From Lactiplantibacillus brownii (GTDB lineage Bacteria > Bacillota > Bacilli > Lactobacillales > Lactobacillaceae): a stretch of DNA of 64,000 bases. Of the stretch, positions 9,016-19,645 are shown piece after piece (position 1 is the stretch's first letter; each line of letters begins with the position of its first letter). The stretch covers positions 496,001 to 560,000 of the forward strand of contig NZ_JAVCWF010000001.1 of NCBI RefSeq assembly GCF_031085375.1. Reading direction: 5' to 3'. The position numbers and the translations under genes were made by a program. The notes beneath the pieces were generated by a model that saw only the letters and a list, made by a program, of their open reading frames with translations, ran no database searches and had not been told where the DNA came from.

Positions 9016-10392
9016 ATGAAGATGCAAGTTACCGAAATTGCAAAGGCGGTTCAAGCGACTAACGCTGAACAAGCTTGGCCTGATGTCAATGTAACTGGGG
9101 TGGCTTTTGATAGTCGGCAGTTAAAGGCGGGGGACTTATTTATCCCGTTAATTGGCGCACAAGATGGTCATCAATTTATCCAAAATGCGATTGAACATGG
9201 GGCGGTCGCCACTTTATGGGCACAAGACCATGCGGACAGTGCCCCAAGCGACTTGCCAGTGATCTTAGTTGCCGACACTCTCAAAGCCTTGCAAGCCTTG
9301 GGTCGATATTACCTACAAAAGATTAATCCAAAAGTTGTGGCAGTGACGGGTAGTAATGGTAAAACAACGACTAAGGATATGATTGCCAGCGTACTAAGCA
9401 CGCAATTCAATGTCACAAAGACGCATGCCAACTTTAACAACCAAATTGGTGTGCCGATTACGCTATTGAGCATGGAACCTAATACTGAAGTGGTGGTCGT
9501 GGAAATGGGGATGGATCACTTTGGCGAACTTGACTTCTTGAGTCGCCTAGTGGAACCAGACGTTGCTGTGATTACGATGATCGGAGAAGCACATATTGAG
9601 TTCTTTGGGACGCGTGATAAAATTGCCGATGCTAAGATGGAAATTGTCCATGGTCTTAAAGAAGACGGGACGTTCATTTTTAACGGTGACGAACCGCTGT
9701 TACAAGAACGGAGTGCGAAAGTCGATCAACGCAAACGGACCTTTGGTTTAAATGACACCAATACCTTAGCTGGGAGCGACGTGCAAACTAGTCGTGCCAG
9801 CACAAGCTTCAAAGCTAGTCTCTGGCCAGATGAAGCGTACACGATTCCAATGATGGGTGCCTATAATGTGAACAATGCGCTAGCCGCACTGTTGGTGGGA
9901 GACACGTTCCATATTCGACCAACGGCTGCTCAAAAGGCCATTGCGACCTTTGTCCCTACAGAAAATCGGACAGAATGGTTAACGGGTTCCGATGGCGAAG
10001 CGATTTTAAGTGATGTGTATAATTCTAACCCGACGGCTGCCAAACGGGTATTAGCAGCCTTTTCAGCGATCCCAACTAATGGCAAACGGATTGCCGTTCT
10101 CGGCGATATGTTGGAATTAGGGGATCAAGCAGATGTGTTACATGCTAGCTTGGCCAGCGAATTAGATCCAACGATGATTCAAAGCGTCTATTTAAATGGG
10201 TCACACATGGTTGCTTTAGCCAAAGCTTTAGCCACAAAGTACCCGGCAACGGCGATCCATTACTATCCAACCGCCGGCCAGCCCCAATTAATTGCAGACT
10301 TGAAAGCTGCGATTGGTTCAGATGATGAAGTCTTGTTAAAAGGCAGTCACGGGATTCATCTGGAAAACGTTTTGGCGGCGTTAGAAGCTTAG
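9016..10392 (+). CDS. murF: UDP-MurNAc-tripeptide--D-Ala-D-Ala (or D-Lac) ligase
   Basis: Cytoplasmic Mur ligase adding the terminal dipeptide or depsipeptide to the peptidoglycan precursor. 458 residues. The ATP loop GSNGKTTTK is at about residues 111-119, the EMGMDHFGE block in the central domain, and the YNSNPTA block at the C-terminal domain entry. ATG 9016 is preferred: GGAGAG at 9000-9005 lies inside the longer frame opened by ATG 8998. A ddl gene is not adjacent. In the L. plantarum group the natural precursor ends in D-lactate; the sequence alone does not settle which substrate is used. Confidence 0.95.
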   Translation: MKMQVTEIAKAVQATNAEQAWPDVNVTGVAFDSRQLKAGDLFIPLIGAQDGHQFIQNAIEHGAVATLWAQDHADSAPSDLPVILVADTLKALQALGRYYLQKINPKVVAVTGSNGKTTTKDMIASVLSTQFNVTKTHANFNNQIGVPITLLSMEPNTEVVVVEMGMDHFGELDFLSRLVEPDVAVITMIGEAHIEFFGTRDKIADAKMEIVHGLKEDGTFIFNGDEPLLQERSAKVDQRKRTFGLNDTNTLAGSDVQTSRASTSFKASLWPDEAYTIPMMGAYNVNNALAALLVGDTFHIRPTAAQKAIATFVPTENRTEWLTGSDGEAILSDVYNSNPTAAKRVLAAFSAIPTNGKRIAVLGDMLELGDQADVLHASLASELDPTMIQSVYLNGSHMVALAKALATKYPATAIHYYPTAGQPQLIADLKAAIGSDDEVLLKGSHGIHLENVLAALEA

Positions 10393-10519
10393 TTTAAATA
10401 AAAGTTTTAATGAATTTTCACCGATTGGTTTGAAAGGCCACTGGTGATTAACTGGGAAGTGGTGACGCTAACATAAATTAGCGGGCCACTTAACGCCGGT
10501 TAACCACCGGGGGTCTTTC

Positions 10520-10548
10520 TTGCTAATTTAGAATAACCGGTGTATGAT
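10520..10548 (+). promoter_or_regulatory. Promoter of cshA, with ~110-base leader
   Basis: TTGCTA (10520-10525), a 17-base spacer, TATGAT (10543-10548). The leader to 10667 is non-coding. The gap upstream of this promoter (10393-10519) holds a CGCTAA/TTAGCG hairpin (10466-10483) and a CCGG/CCGG hairpin that may end murF transcription. Confidence 0.6.
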
Positions 10549-10666
10549 AATTCAGTTGTACTATTTGAAAGTCAGGCCGTTGGCTTATATGACAGCGTAT
10601 TACGGGGAACGGATTTTTTCCTAGCTGTCAGTAATCCCATGGCGTCATCCTTAGGAGGAAACATAT

Positions 10667-12301
10667 TTGAAGTTTACAGAACTAGGCTTATCCGATAGCC
10701 TACTTAAAGCAGTTAACCGAGCAGGCTACGAAGAAGCCACCCCAATCCAAGCAGAAACCATTCCAATGGTGCTGAACGGGGAAGACGTGATTGGCCAAGC
10801 ACAAACCGGTACTGGTAAAACCGCCGCGTTTGCATTGCCAATCCTACAACGTTTGGATTTTGATAATCATCATATCCAAGCATTGGTCATTTCACCAACG
10901 CGTGAATTGGCCATCCAAACTCAGGAAGAAATCTTCCGTTTGGGTAAAGACGAACGGGCGAAAGTCCAAGTTGTCTACGGCGGTTCTGACATCCGTCGTC
11001 AAATCAGAAACCTGAAGCAAAACCCACAAGTGATTGTTGGGACGCCAGGTCGTTTACTAGATCATATTCGTCGCGGCACGGTCAAATTAGACCATGTTAA
11101 GATGTTGGTCTTAGATGAAGCCGATGAAATGTTAGACATGGGATTCTTGGATGATATTGAATCAATTATCAAACAAGTTCCTTCAGAACGGCAAACGATG
11201 CTTTTCTCAGCAACGATGCCTCCTGAAATCAAACGCATCGGTGTTCAGTTCATGCATGAACCACACCATGTAAAAATTAAAGCTAAAGAATTGACTGCCG
11301 ATACGGTTGATCAATATTACGTTAAAGCTAAAGAATATGAAAAGTTTGATATCATGACGCGTTTATTCGATGTTCAGGCACCTGAATTGACGATCGTGTT
11401 TGGTCGGACGAAGCGTCGCGTTGACGAATTGTCAAAAGGCCTTGAAGCTCGTGGCTACAATGCTGCTGGGATTCATGGTGACTTGAGTCAACAACGTCGG
11501 ACGCAAATCATGCGTCAATTCAAAGCTGGTAAATTGGATATCTTAGTGGCAACCGATGTGGCTGCTCGGGGACTTGATGTTTCTGGTGTAACCCACGTTT
11601 ACAATTACGATATTCCACAGGACCCAGATAGTTATGTTCATCGGATTGGCCGTACTGGTCGTGCCGGACACAAAGGGGTTTCATTGACCTTCGTGACACC
11701 GAACGAAATGGAATACTTGCGGGTCATTGAAAAGTTGACCAAGAAGCGCATGTTACCATTGAAGCCACCAACAGATGCTGAAGCTTTTGCCGGCCAAATT
11801 GCCGCTGCGGAAGCTGATGTGGATACGTTGGTTGCTAAGACCAAGACTGAAAAGTATGCGGATCAAGCTGCAGAATTATTGCAAAAATATGATGCAACTG
11901 ATTTGGTTGCGGCATTGCTTAACGATTTAACTAAGGACGACGCTAACGCCGTACCAGTTAAGATCACGCCAGAACGTCCATTACCTCGTCACAAGGGTGG
12001 CGGCGGCAATCGTCGTGGCGGTGGTGGTTATCGTGGTGGTAACCGCAATCGTAATCGTAGCAGTAACAGTCATGGTGGCGGTAGCGGCCGTGGTGGTTAT
12101 TCGCACAATGGTCGTAGCCGTGACCGTGATGATCATCGTAGTAGTGACCATCGTGGCGGTGGCGAACGCCGTGGTAATGATCGCAAGAGCAATGGTTACA
12201 AGAGCCGCAGTCGTGAAGACAACCGCAGCAACAACCGTAACCATGATGAAGGCCGTAAGCAAAGTAGCAAACGGAACTTCACCATCCGCACGAACGATTA
12301 A
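10667..12301 (+). CDS. cshA: DEAD-box RNA helicase with Gly/Arg/Asn-rich tail
   Basis: ATP-dependent RNA helicase of the CshA type, linked in Firmicutes to the RNA degradosome, ribosome assembly and cold growth. 544 residues. Q motif and AQTGTGKTAAF (motif I), PTRELA, DEAD in VLDEADEMLDMGF (motif II), SATMP (motif III) and HRIGRTGRAG (motif VI) are all present. From about residue 440 the protein becomes a basic, low-complexity Gly-Arg-Asn-Ser tail, typical of an RNA-binding or condensate-forming region. The start is TTG with a strong AGGAGG. The long reading frames opposite the tail are composition artefacts. Confidence 0.95.
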   Translation: MKFTELGLSDSLLKAVNRAGYEEATPIQAETIPMVLNGEDVIGQAQTGTGKTAAFALPILQRLDFDNHHIQALVISPTRELAIQTQEEIFRLGKDERAKVQVVYGGSDIRRQIRNLKQNPQVIVGTPGRLLDHIRRGTVKLDHVKMLVLDEADEMLDMGFLDDIESIIKQVPSERQTMLFSATMPPEIKRIGVQFMHEPHHVKIKAKELTADTVDQYYVKAKEYEKFDIMTRLFDVQAPELTIVFGRTKRRVDELSKGLEARGYNAAGIHGDLSQQRRTQIMRQFKAGKLDILVATDVAARGLDVSGVTHVYNYDIPQDPDSYVHRIGRTGRAGHKGVSLTFVTPNEMEYLRVIEKLTKKRMLPLKPPTDAEAFAGQIAAAEADVDTLVAKTKTEKYADQAAELLQKYDATDLVAALLNDLTKDDANAVPVKITPERPLPRHKGGGGNRRGGGGYRGGNRNRNRSSNSHGGGSGRGGYSHNGRSRDRDDHRSSDHRGGGERRGNDRKSNGYKSRSREDNRSNNRNHDEGRKQSSKRNFTIRTND

Positions 12302-12353
12302 GCTGAATAATTGAAATAACAAACTAATTGATGTCTTAATCGTCGGTTAGCCG

Positions 12354-12382
12354 AAAAGTCGAGCGTATGCTCGGCTTTTTTT
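12354..12382 (+). terminator. Intrinsic terminator of cshA
   Basis: AAGTCGAGC / GCTCGGCTT hairpin with a T7 tract. Confidence 0.9.
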
Positions 12383-12554
12383 GTGGCGATTGATGCTAAA
12401 ATTAGGGTAGTCGTTGCTGTCATCTGACGGTTTCTGGGCAGTAGACTTGCCGAGCTTTCATGATTTAATGAAAAGATTGCGTGCTAATCGCCCTGTTATG
12501 TCGGCGATAACTGTGGTAAATTGGAAACATCATCAATGAAAGGCGGCCGCGTAA

Positions 12555-12917
12555 ATGATTATTGGCACAGGAATTGACTTAACTGAATTAGCACGAATTG
12601 CTAAAATGTTACAAGCTGGGTTGAAATTGCCAGAGAAAGTTTTGACGCCAGCGGAACTTGCCGTTTTTTCCGGCTATGGGCCTAAACGCCAAGTTGAATT
12701 TTTAGCCGGCCGCTTTTCAGCTAAGGAATCGTATAGCAAAGCCTTTGGTACGGGGATTGGCGCTAAAGTTGGGTTTCAAGATGTTGAAATTCTCGATAAT
12801 GCGCTGGGTCGACCAGAAATCACCCGTCAACCGTTTACGGGCACGGCCTGGATTTCGATTTCACATACGGATCAATTAGTGATGACACAAGTTATTTTGG
12901 AAAGAGGCAAATCGTGA
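12555..12917 (+). CDS. acpS: Holo-[acyl-carrier-protein] synthase
   Basis: Transfers 4'-phosphopantetheine from CoA to acyl carrier protein, making it active for fatty acid synthesis. 120 residues, usual size. [12 protein letters not shown] holds the Mg-binding Asp and [15 protein letters not shown] the second metal Glu and Lys. Stop and the alr start overlap as TGATG, so the two are translationally coupled; acpS-alr is a conserved Firmicute pair. Confidence 0.95.
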   Translation: MIIGTGIDLTELARIAKMLQAGLKLPEKVLTPAELAVFSGYGPKRQVEFLAGRFSAKESYSKAFGTGIGAKVGFQDVEILDNALGRPEITRQPFTGTAWISISHTDQLVMTQVILERGKS

Positions 12918-14044
12918 TGGTTGTAATTGGGGAACACCGCCACACGCAAGTTAAGATTGACTTGCAGGCAATTAAACACAATATTAATGAAGAAATGACT
13001 CGCAAAGACCCATTGACAGAATTATGGGCCGTTGTTAAGGCGAATGGCTATGGACATGGGATTATTCAAGTCGCGCAAGCCGCCAAGCAGGCCGGTGCGA
13101 CTGGCTTTTGTGTCGCAATTTTGGACGAAGCTTTAGCTTTACGTGCCGCCGGACTGGTTGAACCAATTTTAGTTTTAGGGATTACCGAACCGGAATATGC
13201 GCCGTTGATTGCTGAAAAAGACATTTCTGTCGCAGTTGGCTCACAAGCTTGGTTAGACCAGGCTGAAAAAGTTTTAGCGGCGAATCACGTTGCCCAACCG
13301 CTACATGTCCATTTGGCATTAGACACTGGGATGGGTCGGATTGGGTTTCAAACGCCGGCTGAATTAGCCGTGGCAGTCAAAACATTGGCTCAAGCCAACT
13401 CACCGTTTGATTTTCAAGGAATCTTTACGCATTTTGCAACCGCTGATCAAGCAGATGATACGTATTTCACTCATCAGTTGGACAATTGGAAGGCCTTGAT
13501 TGCGGTTGTCCCAGAGTTACCGCGTTACGTTCACGTTTCAAATTCGGCGACTAGTTTGTGGCACCAAGCTTGCAATGGCAACATGATTCGTTTTGGAGTC
13601 GCTTTATATGGGTTGAATCCATCAGGAACGGATTTAAGCGCGCCTTATCAATTACAACCAGCACTTAGCCTGACCGCAGAATTGTCATTTGTTAAAAAGT
13701 TAGCGCGGGGCAAGTCTATCAGTTATGGTGCGACTTACACGGCTGATCAAGATGAATGGATTGGGACCGTGCCGATTGGTTACGCCGATGGTTACGAACG
13801 GCGGCTACAAGGTTTTCATGTCTTAGTAGCTGGTCAGTTTTGTGAAATTGTCGGTCGGGTCTGCATGGATCAAATGATGGTGCGGTTACCAAAGCCAGTT
13901 CCAGTTGGGACTAAGGTCACACTAGTTGGATCTGATGGTGATCAAGAGATTTCATTACAGTCAATCGCAGACTATTGTGGGACGATTCATTATGAAATTG
14001 CTTGTGGTTTAGCCCCACGATTGCCAAGAGTTTATACTGAATAA
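12917..14044 (+). CDS. alr: Alanine racemase
   Basis: PLP enzyme converting L-Ala to D-Ala for peptidoglycan and D-alanylated teichoic acids. 375 residues. PLP Lys41 in [12 protein letters not shown]; the second catalytic base Tyr270 in [21 protein letters not shown] completes the active site. ATG 12917 overlaps the acpS stop by one base; a GTG at 12914 is also in frame. Ends in its own terminator. Confidence 0.96.
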   Translation: MVVIGEHRHTQVKIDLQAIKHNINEEMTRKDPLTELWAVVKANGYGHGIIQVAQAAKQAGATGFCVAILDEALALRAAGLVEPILVLGITEPEYAPLIAEKDISVAVGSQAWLDQAEKVLAANHVAQPLHVHLALDTGMGRIGFQTPAELAVAVKTLAQANSPFDFQGIFTHFATADQADDTYFTHQLDNWKALIAVVPELPRYVHVSNSATSLWHQACNGNMIRFGVALYGLNPSGTDLSAPYQLQPALSLTAELSFVKKLARGKSISYGATYTADQDEWIGTVPIGYADGYERRLQGFHVLVAGQFCEIVGRVCMDQMMVRLPKPVPVGTKVTLVGSDGDQEISLQSIADYCGTIHYEIACGLAPRLPRVYTE

Positions 14045-14074
14045 TAAGTATTTTTATCGCCTGATAAGGGATGC

Positions 14075-14099
14075 AAAAAGCCTTTATTCAGGCTTTTTT
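14075..14099 (+). terminator. Intrinsic terminator of acpS-alr
   Basis: AAAAAGCC / GGCTTTTTT hairpin, about 30 bases after the alr stop. Confidence 0.85.
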
Positions 14100-14133
14100 G
14101 GTGATTTTGACCAAGGATGGAGTGGGTAAACAG

Positions 14134-14163
14134 TTGCTAAAAGTTAAGAGTTCATGCTATTAT
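14134..14163 (+). promoter_or_regulatory. Promoter of mazF
   Basis: TTGCTA (14134-14139), an 18-base spacer, TATTAT (14158-14163). The 80-base leader to the mazF ATG has no open frame that could be an antitoxin. Confidence 0.5.
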
Positions 14164-14246
14164 TAAACTCAAGTATGGTCACAGCTAGCGCAGGCAACGG
14201 GGAGGTTAGTTGGATCATTAGCATCAGTAAAAAGGGAGATGAGGCG

Positions 14247-14640
14247 ATGGCCGCAGCTGACATTAAGCGTGGTGATATTTTTTATGCTGATCTTTCACCG
14301 GTCGTAGGGTCTGAACAAGGCGGGATGCGACCAGTGTTAATCGTCCAAAATAACGTCGGGAATCATTATAGTCCAACAGTGATTGTCGCTGCCATTACGG
14401 CTAAGGTTCAAAAGGCCAAAATGCCCACGCATGTGAATATCAATGCCGCTCATACCGGGATTGAAAAAAAATTCGGTTGTGCTTTTAGAACAGGTTCGGA
14501 CAATCGACAAACAACGATTAAAGGACCGTGTCACGCACTTAGATGAACAAACCATGCAACGAGTCGATAATGCGTTGCAGATCAGCATTGGACTAGCTGA
14601 CCGTGCCAAACGTCGACCACGCCGTACCATGCAACATTAG
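14247..14640 (+). pseudogene. mazF: MazF/PemK-type endoribonuclease toxin, frameshifted in an A8 run
   Basis: MazF-type mRNA interferase next to alr, as in many Firmicutes. ATG 14247 has AGGGAG at 8 bases. The N-terminal half reads [19 protein letters not shown] and [12 protein letters not shown], the MazF core with the conserved Arg and substrate loop. At 14464-14471 a run of eight A shifts the frame, and the ribosome would stop at 14546. With seven A the frame continues [17 protein letters not shown] to a TAG at 14640, giving a normal 130-residue protein. So it is a genuine disruption, a slippage site, or a sequencing error. No MazE-like antitoxin frame is visible upstream. Confidence 0.8.
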
Positions 14641-14704
14641 TTAATTGATGGGGATCGTCATTTACATAATTGATTCGTTTCGGTGTGATTTACCGAGCGC
14701 AACT

Positions 14705-14757
14705 AAAAAGCAGTTTCGCAATTAGTCAAAATGGCTAGTTGTGAAGCTGCTTTTTTT
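14705..14757 (+). terminator. Intrinsic terminator of mazF
   Basis: AAAAAGCAG-TTCGCAATTAG pairs with CTAGTTGTGAA-GCTGC, followed by T7. Confidence 0.9.
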
Positions 14758-14835
14758 GTTGGTTTAGAATTTGGCTCATCACGGTTACCATCAATACATC
14801 ATCGTCGCGTTCACATTTGAAATAAGTCCTTAATC

Positions 14836-15018
14836 GTCCGTCTCCGTGGACCAGCTCGTTTGCCGTGGGGCAGACCTGCAGCCAAAAACCGGTCTACAGG
14901 GCGCTTTCAAGCCGAAACCCACGTCTTAAAAGTCAGTCAAACACTAACCTGGGGAAAACCGCCCAGCTAAGTGTTTCGACACGGCAAATGAGCTAGTCCG
15001 CTCCGACGTTAAATAGTC
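14836..15018 (+). repeat. Structured intergenic repeat R1, copy 2
   Basis: Close relative of 3772-3955. Closing stem: 14846-14867 with 14980-15001. The internal CCTGCAG element and the CACTAACCTGGG / CCCAGCTAAGTG hairpin are kept. It differs from copy 1 at paired positions in the closing stem in a compensatory way. It lies in the 675-base gap between mazF and carB, which holds no gene. Confidence 0.85.
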
Positions 15019-15133
15019 GTTCAGATAAAGAGAAAATTCAGTGAAAATGAAAGACTAATTGATGGTTAGGAGTGCTAATTAGCGCAGGTTGGGCTAGAGG
15101 ATGCTCAGTGGTGAAGTTTTCCTTTGTTGGTGG

Positions 15134-15236
15134 TTTTCCAGCTTAGGTAAAGCCCGGCTTGTGAGACCGTACTTTGGCTCACAAACGTGGCCACCATGTT
15201 CCAGCATCAGTCCAGACCAACCGGAGCGGCAAGTTA
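15134..15236 (+). repeat. Structured intergenic repeat R2, copy 2
   Basis: Nearly identical to 4085-4187, at the same distance (about 115-130 bases) downstream of R1. GTGAG/CTCAC and CGTGG/CCA(C/T)G hairpins are kept. The rest of the gap to 15315 holds nothing recognised. Confidence 0.8.
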
Positions 15237-15315
15237 AATGAAAATATGAGTGTTGCCACACTGACATGCCAAAATATGGATGCTTTTTTACATCAGCAAT
15301 TAGACTGTGGATAAC

Positions 15316-18300
15316 TTAATTGATCACATGCTCTGCAGTCGTCGTCACTGTGACTAACGTCTTCAAAGTATCAAGGGCGGTGACCATTGTTTTAGCATGA
15401 TTCAATGCCCAGAAAATTAAGGGTGCACCGGGTTCGGCCGCTAGACTAAAAATCACAGCCGGTGTTTCAGTTGGCAAGTTGGTCGGGGTGATCGCCACGG
15501 TCATAGCAATGTCTTGATCTTTAGCCCAAGCCTGTACTGCGGGCATCGCCCAAGTTTCTGAGTCGGTGATAATGCCGTCACTTAACTGCCAGTTTTCTAA
15601 GTGATAACTGTCGGCCATTGCGGTGTGCCAAGCTTGACCAAAAGTTTTCCCCAGGCCAATGGTTTCACCAGTGGATTTCATTTCCGGACTCAACTTGGTG
15701 GGCATTAGCGGTAATTTATTGAATGAAAAAACAGGCGCTTTGATAGCAACTTGAGCTATTTGGGGTAGCAAACCCGCTGGTAAACCTAAGTCGGTCAAGG
15801 ACTGACCTAAAATCAATTTGGTGGCGAGCTGAGCTAATGGGCGTTTGAGAACTTTACTCATAAATGGCACCGTCCGGCTTGCTCTGGGATTCACGTCAAT
15901 AACATAAACTTGATCCGTGATGACGAACTGAATATTCATCAAGCCGATACAATGTAAACTTTTGGCTAATTGGGTGGCAATCGTCACGATTTGTTGTTGA
16001 ACGGCTGTGGCTAAGTTTTGTGGTGGATAAACCGCCATTGAATCGCCAGAGTGAACGCCAGCGCCTTCGACATGTGACATAATCCCTGGAATACAAACGT
16101 TGTGCCCATCTGCAAGCACGTCGACTTCACATTCTTGACCGGCCAAATAGTGATCCATCAAGATAGGTGCCCCATGTCCAGCCGCAACGGCCGCTTTGAT
16201 GACGGGCGTTAACGCACTGGCCTTGTGGACAACTGCCATGGCCCGACCGCCTAAAACAAAGCTGGGCCGGACTAGCAGGGGATAACCCACTTTTATCGCA
16301 GCTGCCTTTGCTTCAACCAGGTTGGTGACCGTTGTTCCGGTTGCTTGAGCAATATGATGTTTTGCTAGCAAAGCAGCGAAGGCTTGTCGATTCTCGGTTA
16401 AGTCAGTGGCGGCCACACTAGTCCCTAGGATGTTGACGCCATGTGCAGCCAGTTGTTTAGCGAGATTAATGGCTGTTTGCCCACCAAATTGAACGATAAC
16501 GCCTAATGGTTTTTCAAGTTGGATAATCGGTAATAGGGCTTCGAGCGTTAGTGGCTCAAAGTAAAGTTTGTCTGAACTTGAGAAATCGGTCGACACGGTT
16601 TCAGGATTATTATTCACCACAATGGCATGGTAACCAGCTTGCTGAATGGCCTTGACGCAATGGACGGTCGTGTAATCGAACTCAATGCCTTGACCGATAC
16701 GAATGGGTCCCGCACCAAGCACGAGTACGCTATGTCCGAGCGGCTGACTTTCGGTCGTCTGCCCAAAGGCGGTGCTGTAGAAATAAGGTGTCGCACTGGC
16801 AAACTCACCGGCACAAGTATCCACCATTTTGTAAACCAAGGGTTGTGAGGCGGTCGTGGCGAGAATTTCGTTTGGCGTTAACCCACTATAGTGGGCCATC
16901 GTCGCGAGACTGAGACCGTATTTTTTAGCGGTTAAGAGTCGAGTAGCTGTCGGTTGCTGTTGTAGCCCTTGGATCAGACGACTAATGTGTTGTAATTTGC
17001 TTAAAAAGAATGGTGTAATCTGCGTCAAAGCGGCTAGTTTAGCGAGCGGCCAGTGTTTGGCGAACGCCGCGAATAAATAAAATAATCGTTGATCCGTCGG
17101 GTGTGTGAGTGCCGCTAACAGTTGTGCGGTCGTCACGTGACCCAGTGGTAAAAGCGTGGTCTGCACTGTGGCAGTCGTTTCCAATGACGCCACGGCTTTT
17201 AGTGTCGCTTCTTCTATCGTGGTACCAATCGCCATCACTTCACCGGTAGCCTTCATTTGGGTCCCTAAATGGGCATCCGCCGTTGGAAATTTGTCAAAAG
17301 CAAAGCGTGGAATTTTGGCGACCACATAATCTAGTGCCGGTTCAAAAGCGGCATAAGTGGTTTGGGTGACTGGATTCTTGATTTCAGATAAATTGAAGCC
17401 GACCGCAATTTCAGCGGCAATTTTTGCAATTGGATAACCGGTGGCTTTAGACGCCAACGCAGAAGAACGACTGACTCGCGGATTCACTTCAATGACGGCG
17501 TATCGTGAGGACTGCGGATCTTGGGCTAACTGAACGTTACAACCGCCTTTAATATCCAGAGCTTCTACAATAGTTAGCGCCACGGTTCGCAATCGTTGTA
17601 ATTCGGTATCTGTCAGAGTCTGGGCGGGCGCATAGACGATGGAATCCCCAGTATGGATGCCGACTGGGTCAAAATTTTCCATTGAACAAACGATGAGCTT
17701 AGTGCCCAGATTATCACGCATCACTTCAAATTCGATCTCTTTGAAACCCGCGATACTTTGTTCGATCAAGCATTCATTGACCGGTGATAAGGTCAGCCCA
17801 CGTTGTAAAATCTGAGTCAGTTCGGCTGGATTGGTTGCAATCCCACCACCAGACCCCCCTAAGGTAAAGGCTGGCCGCACAATGACAGGATAACCGATCT
17901 TGGCTGCAAAGGTTAACGCCGATGCCACGTGATGCACCGTTGTACTAGCCGGAATGGGCTGTTGGAGCTGGGTCATTAAGTGTTTAAAAGCAGCCCGGTC
18001 TTCGGCTTGATTGATCGTCTTGAGCGAGGTTCCTAATAATTGAATATGAAGTCGTTGCAAAATGCCAGCCTGATCGAGTGCCATGGCTAAGTTAAGGCCA
18101 GTTTGACCGCCTAGGGTTGGCAACAAGGCATCGGGACGACTCTTTTCGAGAACCGCGGTCACGCTGGTCAAGGTTAAGGGCTGCAGATAAACCTCATCCG
18201 CAGTCCCGTCATCCGTCATGATGGTTGCGGGGTTGGAATTGATGAGAATCACGTGGTAACCGGCCGTTTTCAAGCTTAAACAAGCTTGAGTACCAGCGTA

Positions 18301-18381
18301 GTCAAACTCGGCGGCTTGGCCAATTTTGATAGGGCCGGACCCAATCACGGCAACCGACTTAATTTTGGTATTTTTAGGCAT
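15316..18381 (-). CDS. carB: Carbamoyl-phosphate synthase, large subunit (arginine cluster)
   Basis: Makes carbamoyl phosphate from bicarbonate, ATP and ammonia passed on by CarA. 1021 residues, somewhat shorter than the usual 1060-1070. Two homologous ATP-grasp halves are visible: [18 protein letters not shown] opens the first and [16 protein letters not shown] the second, with a C-terminal allosteric region that looks shortened. ATG 18381 is preferred over the longer frame: AGGAGG lies 9 bases upstream, inside carA, and the genes overlap by 8 bases. L. plantarum is known to carry a second, pyrimidine-linked carAB elsewhere; this one sits with the arg genes. Confidence 0.95.
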   Translation of the reverse strand: MPKNTKIKSVAVIGSGPIKIGQAAEFDYAGTQACLSLKTAGYHVILINSNPATIMTDDGTADEVYLQPLTLTSVTAVLEKSRPDALLPTLGGQTGLNLAMALDQAGILQRLHIQLLGTSLKTINQAEDRAAFKHLMTQLQQPIPASTTVHHVASALTFAAKIGYPVIVRPAFTLGGSGGGIATNPAELTQILQRGLTLSPVNECLIEQSIAGFKEIEFEVMRDNLGTKLIVCSMENFDPVGIHTGDSIVYAPAQTLTDTELQRLRTVALTIVEALDIKGGCNVQLAQDPQSSRYAVIEVNPRVSRSSALASKATGYPIAKIAAEIAVGFNLSEIKNPVTQTTYAAFEPALDYVVAKIPRFAFDKFPTADAHLGTQMKATGEVMAIGTTIEEATLKAVASLETTATVQTTLLPLGHVTTAQLLAALTHPTDQRLFYLFAAFAKHWPLAKLAALTQITPFFLSKLQHISRLIQGLQQQPTATRLLTAKKYGLSLATMAHYSGLTPNEILATTASQPLVYKMVDTCAGEFASATPYFYSTAFGQTTESQPLGHSVLVLGAGPIRIGQGIEFDYTTVHCVKAIQQAGYHAIVVNNNPETVSTDFSSSDKLYFEPLTLEALLPIIQLEKPLGVIVQFGGQTAINLAKQLAAHGVNILGTSVAATDLTENRQAFAALLAKHHIAQATGTTVTNLVEAKAAAIKVGYPLLVRPSFVLGGRAMAVVHKASALTPVIKAAVAAGHGAPILMDHYLAGQECEVDVLADGHNVCIPGIMSHVEGAGVHSGDSMAVYPPQNLATAVQQQIVTIATQLAKSLHCIGLMNIQFVITDQVYVIDVNPRASRTVPFMSKVLKRPLAQLATKLILGQSLTDLGLPAGLLPQIAQVAIKAPVFSFNKLPLMPTKLSPEMKSTGETIGLGKTFGQAWHTAMADSYHLENWQLSDGIITDSETWAMPAVQAWAKDQDIAMTVAITPTNLPTETPAVIFSLAAEPGAPLIFWALNHAKTMVTALDTLKTLVTVTTTAEHVIN

Positions 18382-19444
18382 TGGCAATAGCCTCCTGTTG
18401 GATGGATTGAATAAATTGATCAAAAAATTGGCTGGCTTCTTGTGGCCCCGGATGAGCTTCGGGATGAAATTGAACCGATTGGACCTTTTGATGGGGCAAA
18501 GTTAGCCCTTCAATACTGCCATCATTTAATTCGGTATAGGTGACTTGTAAGGGGGTGTTTGCAATAGAGGCCGGGTCGACCGCAAAATCATGATTCTGAG
18601 CAGTCATCATGACCGCCCCCGATGGCACTGCTTGCACAGGATGGTTTAAGCCATGATGACCAAAGGGAAGTTGATAAGTCGTGGCCCCAAAAGCACAGGC
18701 AATCAATTGATGGCCGAGACAAATTCCAGCTAACGGATAGGTAGCTGCTAACCGTTTAATGGTCGGGAGCACGTGGTGGTAAGTTTGTGGGTCACCGGGA
18801 CCATTTGAAAGTAAAATTCCGTCGGGTTGATAAGTTGCGATCGTTTTAAAGGTTACTGTAGCTGGCACGCTGATGACTTGGCAACCGCGCGCTAATAGGG
18901 CATCCTCAATGGCTTGTTTTTCACCAAAATCCATGATAACAATCTTGGGTTGCTGACCAGTTGGCAGGCCCACCGGCAAAGGTCGGGTGGTCAGCTGTTT
19001 ACGTGGAATGGCGGCGTATTCGGCCTGAAAGTCATGGACTGGTTGTGAAGTCAGTAAGGCGGCTTGCGAGCCAAACTTGCGAAGATGGCTGGTCACGTCG
19101 CGGGTGTCAATCCCCGCGATGCCGGGCACGTGGTGGGCGATTAGAAAATGATCAAGTGTTTCACGACTCCCGTAATGGTCACTAAAATCAGCGAGTTCAT
19201 GCACGATAATCGCCTGGGCACCCACGGCTTTAGCTTGATCAACGGTCGGGTCGATGCCGTAGTTCCCAATTAAGGGGTAAGTAAATGTGATCAGTTGATT
19301 TAAGTAAGAAGGATCAGTAATGGTTTCTTGGTAACCGGACATGCCGGTATTAAAAATGAGCTGGCCAGCACCAGCGCGATGGCGATCACCAATCGCCGTC
19401 CCAAACCATTGTGTGCCATCTGCTAAAGTTAGAAATTTTTGCAT
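18374..19444 (-). CDS. carA: Carbamoyl-phosphate synthase, small (glutaminase) subunit
   Basis: Glutamine amidotransferase subunit that supplies ammonia to CarB. 356 residues. N-terminal CarA domain ([13 protein letters not shown]), then a class I amidotransferase domain with nucleophile Cys in GICLGHQL and His/Glu in FHPEAHPGP. Starts divergently from argC across a 267-base AT-rich region with ArgR-type sites. Overlaps carB by 8 bases, so the two are coupled. Confidence 0.96.
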   Translation of the reverse strand: MQKFLTLADGTQWFGTAIGDRHRAGAGQLIFNTGMSGYQETITDPSYLNQLITFTYPLIGNYGIDPTVDQAKAVGAQAIIVHELADFSDHYGSRETLDHFLIAHHVPGIAGIDTRDVTSHLRKFGSQAALLTSQPVHDFQAEYAAIPRKQLTTRPLPVGLPTGQQPKIVIMDFGEKQAIEDALLARGCQVISVPATVTFKTIATYQPDGILLSNGPGDPQTYHHVLPTIKRLAATYPLAGICLGHQLIACAFGATTYQLPFGHHGLNHPVQAVPSGAVMMTAQNHDFAVDPASIANTPLQVTYTELNDGSIEGLTLPHQKVQSVQFHPEAHPGPQEASQFFDQFIQSIQQEAIANA

Positions 19445-19497
19445 GTCATCGCGCCCTTTCTGATAAATCGGTTAAAATGTTTTTTGATTGTGAGCTT

Positions 19498-19526
19498 AGT
19501 AAACAATGGTTTTAAATTAAAGTCAA
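19498..19526 (-). promoter_or_regulatory. Promoter of carAB
   Basis: On the minus strand: TTGACT (19521-19526), a 17-base spacer, TTTACT (19498-19503). Confidence 0.6.
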
Positions 19527-19542
19527 GCTAAAAATACATAAA

Positions 19543-19560
19543 TTGTGAATATAATGACTA
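19543..19560. promoter_or_regulatory. ARG-box-like operator near carA
   Basis: TTGTGAATATAATGACTA resembles the 18-base ArgR half-operator (TNTGAATWWWWATTCANW). It lies just upstream of the carA -35 box. Confidence 0.5.
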
Positions 19561-19593
19561 AAATCAGACTAAATATGCAAATATGATAAATTA

Positions 19594-19609
19594 TCTGAAT
19601 ATTATTTCA
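19594..19609. promoter_or_regulatory. ARG-box-like operator near argC
   Basis: TCTGAATATTATTTCA is a good match to the ArgR consensus, 8 bases before the argC -35 box. A further AT-rich ATGCATTAATA site at 19670-19680, past the argC -10, may be another. Confidence 0.55.
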
Positions 19610-19616
19610 AAAATGC

Positions 19617-19645
19617 TTGCATTTATCATTTGATGAGAATATAGT
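19617..19645 (+). promoter_or_regulatory. Promoter of argCJBDF
   Basis: TTGCAT (19617-19622), a 17-base spacer, TATAGT (19640-19645); 67 bases before the argC ATG. Confidence 0.7.

Noticed and set aside
11981..12322. Frames of 105 and 113 codons over the cshA tail, rich in Val/Ala/Thr
   Set aside because: Shadows of the repetitive Gly/Arg/Asn codons of the real gene.
14154..14246. Upstream extension of mazF as an antitoxin or N-terminal domain
   Set aside because: It is in frame with mazF, overlaps the promoter -10 region and has no ribosome site; the AGGGAG site supports ATG 14247.
15316..18381. carB as a truncated or degraded copy because it is shorter than usual
   Set aside because: Both ATP-grasp halves are intact and the frame is uninterrupted; only the C-terminal regulatory part looks short.
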